A DNA stretch of 7,794 nt, taken from the NCBI GenBank assembly GCA_016935875.1, contig JAFGQD010000140.1:1-7794 (forward strand), read 5' to 3'. Below, piece by piece: positions 1 to 4,509 of this stretch (positions are counted from its first letter, which is position 1; every line of letters begins with the position of its first letter). The notes beneath the pieces were generated by a model. That model saw nothing but the letters and a program-made list of their open reading frames with translations, ran no database searches and was not told the origin of the DNA. Made by a program: the position numbers and the translations under genes. Origin of the DNA: Deltaproteobacteria bacterium (lineage in GTDB: Bacteria > Desulfobacterota > Syntrophia > Syntrophales > UBA2210).

Positions 1-266
1 ACGACAAGGCTGCGAAGGAGGCGGAGAAAACAGCCCTTAATGTTTGGCAAGGTCTGGGTGGCAGGGATTCGGGACGTGTTGACCTGCGCGCGGACGCCAC
101 CGGGTTCCCGAACTTTATGGAGGTAAACCCAATCGCCGGACTCCACCCGGAAAACTCAGACCTCTGTATTATTGCCGCAAAAAAGGGGATATCGTATACA
201 GCGCTGATCGAGACGATTATGCAATCGGCCCGGAGCCGGCTCAATAGCACGGGAAAGGTCCGCTGA
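1..266 (+). CDS. D-Ala-D-Ala-ligase-like ATP-grasp protein, 3' end only
   Basis: The reading frame is open from the first bases of the window (codons in phase with position 3) to a TGA at 264-266, giving about 87 C-terminal residues. It shows RVDLRAD followed by FMEVNPIAGLHPENSDL. This is the last ATP-grasp block of D-alanine-D-alanine ligases, where an Arg and Asp on one strand and a Glu/Asn pair (here EVN) bind the Mg-ATP. The tail resembles the usual helix that closes a Ddl domain. The family joins an amino acid or peptide carboxylate to an amine through an acyl phosphate in the cytoplasm. The next gene is a second, different ATP-grasp enzyme only 6 bp away, so the two are probably cotranscribed. 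A true cell-wall Ddl is possible. However, tandem Ddl-like genes next to an acetyltransferase fit a specialised ligase better. The N-terminal domain, which sets substrate choice, lies outside the window. Confidence 0.85.
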   Translation, partial: DKAAKEAEKTALNVWQGLGGRDSGRVDLRADATGFPNFMEVNPIAGLHPENSDLCIIAAKKGISYTALIETIMQSARSRLNSTGKVR

Positions 267-272
267 AGAGCC

Positions 273-1271
273 ATGAATAAGAATCTGATAGGGCTGGTAC
301 ACAACGTCCCTCAATCAGGCCCGTACGCCTTCACCGAGGCCTCCTCGGATGTCATGATTCAGGTGGATTCGATCGAGGAGGCCCTGAGAAACCTCGGACA
401 TTCATCGAAGCGCATCCCCTTTACTAGAGATATTGGTGCGTTCCTTGCCACATTCAAGGAAGACCCCATCGATATGGTCTTCAACCTCTGCGAGACTGTT
501 GACGAAAATCCGCTCTTTTCCGGCCACGCTGCCGCCGTCCTTGAACTCCTCGAGGTCCCCTTTACCGGTTCTCCTTCGTCGGCCCTCACGTGTACGACGG
601 ACAAGACCATGACGAAGCGGATATTGAAGGCATGCGGGATACGAACTCCAAAATATCTCATATACGATGGACGCCCTCATTTTAACCCAGGCTGTCTCAC
701 CTTCCCGGTTATCGTTAAACCGAGGTTTGAGGATGCCAGTATCGGGATCGACCAGGAATCGGTGTTCGGGAGTGAGGTTACATTGAAGGAGGCTTTAGGG
801 TCATTCCATGAACGGTTCGGCTCTCTGCTTGTAGAGGAATATATTGACGGGAGGGAATTTAATGTTTCGCTCTTCGGATATCCCACTGCAGATGTAATGC
901 CTGTAGCTGAGATTGATTTCTCCGCATTTGGTGATGATGTTCATCACATCGTGGGTTACCGCACCAAGTGGGATGAAACATCTCCCGAATATCACAATGC
1001 CGTCAGAAGATTTCCCGTGAACATCCCCTCTCCTCTTCAGGAGTCGCTTGAAAAGATCGCCCGTGAATGCTTCCAAATCTTCATGCTCAGGGATTACGCA
1101 CGGGTCGATATCAGAACAGATCGTCGTAATAGACCATATGTGCTTGAAATAAATTCTAACCCATGTATAAGTCCGGATGCAGGATTTATCGCCTCCCTTG
1201 CACATGCAGGGATCAATTATACTGAGATGGTGCGACATTTCGTGGAATTCATGTCGCTCCGTTCGCGCTGA
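273..1271 (+). CDS. Second Ddl-like ATP-grasp ligase
   Basis: This 332-residue protein has the full length of a Ddl-type ATP-grasp ligase. Visible blocks are the N-terminal VFNLCETVDEN (69-79), the FTGSPSSALTCTTDK segment (97-111) that opens the ATP-grasp domain, and the ATP-binding strand and loop VIVKPRFEDASIGI (146-159). These are followed by the hinge VEEYIDGREFNV (187-198) and the metal and phosphate site YARVDIR (275-281) with VLEINSNPCIS (290-300). The catalytic Arg277, Asp279, Glu292 and Asn294 equivalents are all present, so it should be active. The expected reaction is ATP-dependent amide bond formation through an acyl phosphate in the cytoplasm. ATG at 273 is preceded by a purine-rich GGGAAAGG at 251-258, inside the end of the upstream ligase gene. 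The downstream acetyltransferase starts 1 bp after its stop. The substrate cannot be read from the sequence. It differs clearly from the partial ligase upstream (NSNPCIS against NPIAGLHP), so this is not a recent tandem duplication. Confidence 0.88.
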   Translation: MNKNLIGLVHNVPQSGPYAFTEASSDVMIQVDSIEEALRNLGHSSKRIPFTRDIGAFLATFKEDPIDMVFNLCETVDENPLFSGHAAAVLELLEVPFTGSPSSALTCTTDKTMTKRILKACGIRTPKYLIYDGRPHFNPGCLTFPVIVKPRFEDASIGIDQESVFGSEVTLKEALGSFHERFGSLLVEEYIDGREFNVSLFGYPTADVMPVAEIDFSAFGDDVHHIVGYRTKWDETSPEYHNAVRRFPVNIPSPLQESLEKIARECFQIFMLRDYARVDIRTDRRNRPYVLEINSNPCISPDAGFIASLAHAGINYTEMVRHFVEFMSLRSR

Positions 1272-1272
1272 T

Positions 1273-1755
1273 ATGATCAAACCCATAACATACAACGACA
1301 GAAAAAGGATTCTCGACATCCTGAGACAGTCCGGTGTCTTCAATAAAAAAGAGATTACCGTTGCGATGGAGCTAGTCGACCTGGTGCTGGTGAAGAACGG
1401 TGACGAAGATTATCAGGCACTTTCTTACTATGACACCGAAAATCAATTAAGGGGTTATATCTGCTTTGGTCCGATACCGATGACTGATTCCCGATACGAC
1501 CTTTACTGGATAGCGGTTGACCGACAGGCCAGAGGAAAAGGTATTGCGGCAGAACTTTCCGGTTTTATGGAGAAACAGATTGCCCGACAGGGGGGTGGAA
1601 AGATATATGTCGATACCTCAAGCACTCCTCCCTATGAAGCCGCTCGGGGATTCTATGAGAAACAGGGGTATTATGCTGTGTGTCTCCTGGACGATTTTTA
1701 CCGTGAGGGAGATAGCAAGATAATCTTTATGAAAAATATTGATGCATCAAAATAA
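1273..1755 (+). CDS. GNAT-family N-acetyltransferase
   Basis: This 160-residue protein has the size of a single GNAT domain. The acetyl-CoA pyrophosphate-binding motif is QARGKGIA (85-92, pattern QxxGxG), preceded by the beta-4 strand DLYWIAVD (76-83). The late block YEAARGFYEKQGYY (121-134) is the usual motif B helix before the last strands. The frame stays open upstream to an in-frame ATG at 1177 inside the ligase gene, but the ATG at 1273 is preferred. It lies 1 bp after the ligase stop and gives a protein beginning at the normal first strand. No clear Shine-Dalgarno is seen, which fits translational coupling to the ligase. From memory, GNATs with this look (the DLYWIAV and late DFYREGD blocks) occur beside Ddl-like ligases in other bacteria. 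That suggests acetylation of the ligase product or its precursor amine, but the acceptor is unknown. Confidence 0.87.
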   Translation: MIKPITYNDRKRILDILRQSGVFNKKEITVAMELVDLVLVKNGDEDYQALSYYDTENQLRGYICFGPIPMTDSRYDLYWIAVDRQARGKGIAAELSGFMEKQIARQGGGKIYVDTSSTPPYEAARGFYEKQGYYAVCLLDDFYREGDSKIIFMKNIDASK

Positions 1756-1786
1756 ATGAAAAGGGGAAACACCTCAAAACACTGAT

Positions 1787-1794
1787 AAGGGAAG
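1787..1794 (+). promoter_or_regulatory. Shine-Dalgarno deciding the GTG start at 1799
   Basis: The sequence AAGGGAAG ends 4 nt before the GTG at 1799. This supports GTG as the start of the zinc-ribbon gene, because no in-frame ATG stands before the first CxxC motif. Confidence 0.5.
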
Positions 1795-1798
1795 AATC

Positions 1799-1996
1799 GT
1801 GGAAGATATTACAATCGGATGTATCCAATGTGGTCATGAATTTGTTTTCACCGCCTCAGAACAGCGCCAATACAGAAATCGGAACTTCAGTAATCCCAGA
1901 CGATGTCCCGAATGCCGCAAGAAAAAGGCGAAGCTGAGCAACACTGATCAAAATTCGAAAAATCGAAACAATAAAGACGCCGAAATGTACTGGTAG
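1799..1996 (+). CDS. Small zinc-ribbon protein
   Basis: This 65-residue protein starts at GTG. It carries Cys8-x2-Cys11 and, after 24 residues, Cys36-Pro-x-Cys39-Arg, the four ligands of a zinc ribbon. The context between them (CGHEFVFTASEQRQY then NPRRCPECRKKK) matches the pattern of the small zinc-ribbon proteins in Pfam PF13451 as I remember it. The tail (40-65) is lysine- and asparagine-rich, hydrophilic and probably disordered. That suggests nucleic-acid or protein binding rather than catalysis. The gene follows the acetyltransferase by 43 bp with no obvious terminator between, so it may share the transcript, but the link could be accidental. No precise function is known to me for this family. 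Confidence 0.78.
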   Translation: MEDITIGCIQCGHEFVFTASEQRQYRNRNFSNPRRCPECRKKKAKLSNTDQNSKNRNNKDAEMYW

Positions 1997-2008
1997 GAGA
2001 TTATCTCC
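1996..2008. repeat. Short inverted repeat just after the zinc-ribbon stop
   Basis: The sequence GGAGATTATCTCC is a 13-nt palindrome around a central T, overlapping the last base of the TAG stop (1994-1996). The stem is only five or six pairs with almost no loop and no T-run follows, so it is not a convincing intrinsic terminator. It could be an operator half-site pair or chance. Confidence 0.25.
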
Positions 2009-2087
2009 AGGTACTGACATTAGAAGAGTTGCCGCACTCTTGTCTCTGCCGCACAGGGAAACAGTGGACCCTTCCAAGGGAATATCC

Positions 2088-2115
2088 TTGATTTATCGAT
2101 CCATTATGTTACACT
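2088..2115 (+). promoter_or_regulatory. Possible sigma70 promoter for the redox cassette
   Basis: TTGATT (2088-2093) and TACACT (2110-2115) are separated by 16 bp, and the -10 box is preceded by TG one base upstream (an extended -10 pattern). Transcription would start near 2122, leaving a leader of about 55 nt before the ATG at 2177. It lies in the only gap (1997-2176) upstream of the TlpA-like gene. The match is reasonable but not strong. Confidence 0.45.
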
Positions 2116-2176
2116 CAAAGCACCTTATCTTCAGTAAAAATATGCGGTATTCTGAAGAATATGGAGGCATACTCGT

Positions 2177-2674
2177 ATGTGTAAAAAAATGATAGCAGGC
2201 ATTATGATTGTCCTTATCTGTATGCTCACTGGCTGTTCTCAGGATGAAGCCCCTCCCCCGAGCGAAAAAAACCTTGTTGTCCCCATCGATGTTGCCGGTA
2301 TTGAGGCACTTTTAAACACCCGGGATTGTCCCGTCATGCTCGTCGCCATGGCTTCATGGTGTGCTCCCTGCCGGGCGGAATTGCCGATTCTCCAGAAAAT
2401 GTATGAGAAGTACAAAGATAAAGGGCTCAGAATAATCGGTATCAGTCTTGATATCGGGGGGCCTTCGGCGATGCAACCTCTCGTCGATCAGATGGGGCTC
2501 GGTTTCCCTGTATACTGGGGGGGTGAAGCGGTCACCGCGAAGTACAGTATTTCGGCCATACCCCTCACCTATGTTGTAAAGAAGGGGAAGATCGTGGAAA
2601 AGATTCTTGGACAACGGAGTGAAGACTTCATAGAGGGGAAAATCGTATCGCTTCTCGGTGAGTGCAAGGAATAG
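2177..2674 (+). CDS. TlpA/ResA-like thioredoxin-fold lipoprotein
   Basis: This 165-residue protein begins with a lipoprotein signal: basic MCKKM, a hydrophobic stretch, then the lipobox LTGC with the lipidated Cys20. It should therefore be exported and membrane-anchored. A proline-rich linker leads to a thioredoxin fold. Its active site is WCAPC (61-65) and the cis-proline stands at IP (Pro129) before TYVV. The CAPC pair and the domain length (about 130 residues) fit the TlpA/ResA/AhpC-TSA group, which reduces or exchanges disulfides outside the cytoplasm, for example on apocytochromes. GGAGG at 2163-2167 lies 9 nt before the ATG. The gene begins a probable three-gene operon with a CxxC membrane miniprotein and an iron-sulfur membrane protein, which suggests these supply its electrons. 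No cytochrome c maturation genes are nearby, so the natural client is open. Confidence 0.9.
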   Translation: MCKKMIAGIMIVLICMLTGCSQDEAPPPSEKNLVVPIDVAGIEALLNTRDCPVMLVAMASWCAPCRAELPILQKMYEKYKDKGLRIIGISLDIGGPSAMQPLVDQMGLGFPVYWGGEAVTAKYSISAIPLTYVVKKGKIVEKILGQRSEDFIEGKIVSLLGECKE

Positions 2675-2721
2675 GGCAGCATTTGACTTGGGATGTTACT
2701 TCTCGTAACAGGGGGTGCGCT

Positions 2722-2865
2722 ATGGGTCAGGATAAAAGGAAAAGCGGCTTTTTACTCCTTCTACTCTTTCTTGTCGTTCTCGTTATTGGCATTAATGCAG
2801 GGGAAGTGGCGACTGTCTGGGAAAAGGCCGTCAGCATCTGCCTGGCTTGTATTGGTATCGGCTGA
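2722..2865 (+). CDS. 47-residue CxxC membrane miniprotein (CD1871A-family-like)
   Basis: This very short gene is easily missed. It encodes a basic N-terminus (MGQDKRKSG), a single hydrophobic segment rich in Leu and Val (10-24), a short linker GEVATVWEKA, and a terminal ICLACIGIG with Cys40 and Cys43. This layout and the C-terminal ICLxCIGIG signature match what I recall of the 'CD1871A family CXXC motif-containing protein'. Members of that family are about 45 residues long and sit next to a 4Fe-4S membrane protein. ATG at 2722 has GGGGG at 2711-2715, 6 nt away. A longer in-frame start at 2662 would overlap the TlpA-like gene and add polar residues, so it is rejected. The TGA stop shares a base with the ATG of the next gene (TGATG), indicating coupled translation. 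The role is inferred: the membrane CxxC pair may pass electrons or thiol equivalents between the iron-sulfur protein and the TlpA-like lipoprotein. Confidence 0.82.
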   Translation: MGQDKRKSGFLLLLLFLVVLVIGINAGEVATVWEKAVSICLACIGIG

Positions 2866-3764
2866 TGTGGTCCTTGCGACGATGGATACAATCTGCCGCA
2901 ACGGTGCTTAGCAACCCCTATGTACTGTTCCCCTTTACCCGAAACCTCTACCAGGGAAAGCTCAAGTCGGTCTGCGCTCCCGGGCTGAACTGTTATTCCT
3001 GCCCGGCGGCGACAGGGGCCTGCCCCATCGGTGCCCTCCAGACGATCTTTGCGAATGTCAGACCGAGTTTCAAAGCAGGCAATTTTCACATCGGACTGTA
3101 TGTGCTGGGACTGCTGGGAATTACCGGGAGTCTGGTCGGCCGAATGCCCTGTGCCTGGTTGTGCCCCTTCGGTTTTCTGCAGGAACTGATCCACAAGATC
3201 CCTTCGCGAAAAATCGAGATTCCCCACTGGATGATCTATATCAAGTACGGGTTCCTGGCCCTGTTCGTGATTCTCCTGCCCCTCATTGTCGTTGACGGGT
3301 TCGGTTACGGAACGACCTGGTTCTGCAAGTATGTATGTCCGGCAGGCACGCTTGAGGCGGGGATTCCCATTCTCATTCTCCAGCCGCAGTTGCGCGAGCT
3401 TGCCGGGTGGCTCTATGTTAACAAGATCGCCATTTTGGCCCTGTTTCTGGTGCTGATGGTCTTTATACGCCGGCCCTTCTGCAGGATCGTCTGCCCCCTA
3501 GGCGCAATCTATTCGCTTTTCAACAAGGTGAGTGTCTTCAGGATGGTTCATCATCCCGACAAATGCGTCATGTGCAAGGAATGCTATAATGGGTGCCCCA
3601 TGGGCGTGAAGTTTTACGAGGGAGCCAATCAGTTAGATTGCATCCGCTGCCTGAAGTGCATGCAGGAGTCGTGTAAATTTTATGCGATCTCTTATGAGAT
3701 TGCCGGTCTGCCCGTTCAAGAAAAAGAAGGACGAAAAAAGGCCATTACCGCAGATCAGGTATAA
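2865..3764 (+). CDS. NapH-like polytopic membrane 4Fe-4S protein
   Basis: This 299-residue membrane protein carries an unusual cysteine load. The N-terminal block is VCAPGLNCYSCPAATGACPIGALQ (Cys37, 43, 46, 53). Three CxxxCP motifs at membrane borders follow: CAWLCP (96-101), CKYVCP (154-159) and CRIVCP (206-211). Last come two ferredoxin-type clusters, CVMCKECYNGCP (234-245) and CIRCLKCMQESC (259-270). Hydrophobic segments are near 77-92, 127-145 and 186-201. The CxxxCP pairs and C-terminal 4Fe-4S domain are those of the NapH/YccM/RdxA group, which moves electrons between the quinone pool or a cytoplasmic donor and extracytoplasmic partners. ATG at 2865 overlaps the miniprotein stop. A TTG six codons upstream (2847) is possible but would lie inside the miniprotein. 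No Shine-Dalgarno is evident, so expression likely depends on coupling. The TlpA-like lipoprotein is the probable electron acceptor. Confidence 0.88.
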   Translation: MWSLRRWIQSAATVLSNPYVLFPFTRNLYQGKLKSVCAPGLNCYSCPAATGACPIGALQTIFANVRPSFKAGNFHIGLYVLGLLGITGSLVGRMPCAWLCPFGFLQELIHKIPSRKIEIPHWMIYIKYGFLALFVILLPLIVVDGFGYGTTWFCKYVCPAGTLEAGIPILILQPQLRELAGWLYVNKIAILALFLVLMVFIRRPFCRIVCPLGAIYSLFNKVSVFRMVHHPDKCVMCKECYNGCPMGVKFYEGANQLDCIRCLKCMQESCKFYAISYEIAGLPVQEKEGRKKAITADQV

Positions 3765-3842
3765 CTGTTCGTATTTCTTTCCAGGCACACATCGTGTCCA
3801 TACTATTTTTGAACAAATCAGCCCCCTTTCACACCTCAACTT

Positions 3843-3862
3843 CGGACCTTTATCCGGACCTT
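3843..3862. repeat. Short direct repeat CGGACCTT
   Basis: CGGACCTT occurs at 3843-3850 and again at 3855-3862, a spacing of 12 bp. With so few bases it may be chance, a slippage scar or a regulator site. It sits just upstream of the symporter remnant. Confidence 0.3.
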
Positions 3863-3941
3863 AGTGCAATCATCGAGCTTTTCCGAAAGAACTATTGCGC
3901 CCGCCTGGACGTTGAAAGGAAAAAAACATGGACTTCTAATT

Positions 3942-4156
3942 GATTATATCCTGGGGCTCTAATCCGCTATGCCTTATCGGATCTTCTTCTGTCTCCTAAC
4001 TCTCTCGGCGCCACTGTCGAATTGGATACCGTCTGGACAATATCCGATATTTTCAATGGACTTATGACATGGCCAAACCTGATTGGCCTCCTCTTCCAGA
4101 GCGGTGTGGCCGTCAAGACTACCAAGGAGTATTTCAACGACCCGACGAAGTTGTAA
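3942..4156 (+). pseudogene. Decayed 3' end of an alanine/sodium symporter (AGCS family)
   Basis: Translation in the frame of 4004 gives GATVELDTVW, then ISDIFNGLMTWPNLIGLL and VAVKTTKEYF, ending at TAA 4154-4156. This matches the last transmembrane segments of the AGCS (AlsT/DagA) amino-acid:sodium symporters: the conserved Trp, the Asp-Ile-x-Asn-Gly-Leu-Met block and the Pro-Asn-Leu. Just upstream, a different frame gives DYILGL, a TAA stop (3960-3962), then SAMPYRIFFCLLTL. This fits the YLxG...PYRI part that precedes the block above. At least one frameshift (near 4002-4006) and one in-frame stop therefore break the gene, and most of the usual 450 or so residues are missing. Weak similarity may reach back to about 3879 (ACTATT ... 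TGG, like the TTIxGW segment), with an A-rich indel near 3920. It is almost certainly inactive, the relic of a lost amino-acid uptake gene. Confidence 0.72.
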
Positions 4157-4188
4157 GCCAAAAAGACAGAACATATGAATCGTAGACA

Positions 4189-4220
4189 AAAAAGCAGGGA
4201 AGGTAAACTCTTCGCTTTTT
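4189..4220. terminator. Weak A/T-rich stem, possible terminator remnant
   Basis: AAAAAGC (4189-4195) pairs with GCTTTTT (4214-4220), and an inner GAAG (4199-4202) can pair with CTTC (4210-4213). The stem is short of G-C pairs and bulged, so termination strength is doubtful. It follows the stop of the symporter remnant by about 30 bp, the right place for that gene's old terminator. Confidence 0.3.
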
Positions 4221-4326
4221 GTTCCCCGACCCCTCCGTCACTTTTTTTATATCGGTGAGTCCCTACTATGCTCGGCATTTTCACAATGATTACAAGCTCT
4301 GAAGAAACGATACGACCAATTTCTGA

Positions 4327-4355
4327 TTGACACATAGGGGTCAATTACCTATACT
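4327..4355 (+). promoter_or_regulatory. Near-consensus sigma70 promoter for the channel/CorA operon
   Basis: TTGACA (4327-4332) is a perfect -35 box. TATACT (4350-4355) differs from the -10 consensus at one position, and the spacing is exactly 17 bp. Transcription would start near 4362, giving a leader of about 148 nt before the channel start at 4510. The inverted repeat ATTGAC (4326-4331) / GTCAAT (4340-4345) covers the -35 box and part of the spacer, so a repressor or activator could bind there. An inferred site; no start has been measured. Confidence 0.68.
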
Positions 4356-4361
4356 CCCTTG

Positions 4362-4509
4362 TAATTTCTTATCAATTGATTTTCAAGGTTTATTACAGAA
4401 TCATACTAATCTTCGGATATGAAATATGAATAATCTTATTCGAGATCAATATTCATCATTAATCTGCTCAAATTTGATACATTAACCTTGTTTTTTTAGG
4501 AGGAAGGTT
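4362..4509 (+). promoter_or_regulatory. AT-rich 5' leader of the channel gene
   Basis: If the promoter above is used, this is an untranslated leader of about 148 nt. It is markedly AT-rich and contains a weak inverted repeat ATGAAT (4426-4431) / ATTCAT (4451-4456). It ends in a strong Shine-Dalgarno AGGAGG (4498-4503), 6 nt from the ATG. I do not recognise a known riboswitch (no M-box-like conserved blocks seen). Its length for a channel followed by a magnesium transporter is worth noting. Confidence 0.35.

Larger units (their letters stand above)
3765..4509. other. 745-bp region without an intact gene
   Basis: Between the iron-sulfur gene and the channel gene no complete coding region is seen. 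From left to right it holds plain sequence with an 8-bp direct repeat (3843-3862), a decayed symporter 3' end (to 4156), a weak A/T-rich stem (4189-4220), a good promoter (4327-4355) and an AT-rich leader (to 4509). No terminator is clear after the stop at 3764. A - strand open frame at 3967-4344 is the antisense shadow of the symporter remnant. Confidence 0.6.

Noticed and set aside
1177..1272. Upstream in-frame ATG that would lengthen the acetyltransferase by 32 residues
   Set aside because: It would overlap the ligase gene by about 95 bp, and the extra residues do not resemble a GNAT N-terminus. ATG at 1273 fits the operon junction.
801..1343. 180-codon open frame on the - strand
   Set aside because: It lies antisense to the ATP-grasp gene, has no recognisable domain and no Shine-Dalgarno. 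The + strand protein explains the region fully.
2069..2080. Palindrome-like CCCTTCCAAGGG
   Set aside because: The arms are 5 bp with a 2-base centre, too short for a hairpin and without a T-run or repeat elsewhere in the window.
2662..2911. Two short + strand frames before the iron-sulfur gene looked like a frameshifted N-terminus
   Set aside because: One frame is a complete small gene (2722-2865) with its own Shine-Dalgarno and family motif, and the iron-sulfur gene starts normally at 2865. No frameshift is needed.
3967..4344. 125-codon open frame on the - strand in the large gap
   Set aside because: It is the reverse complement of the symporter remnant, and the + strand match to AGCS proteins is far better. 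No Shine-Dalgarno or motif supports it.
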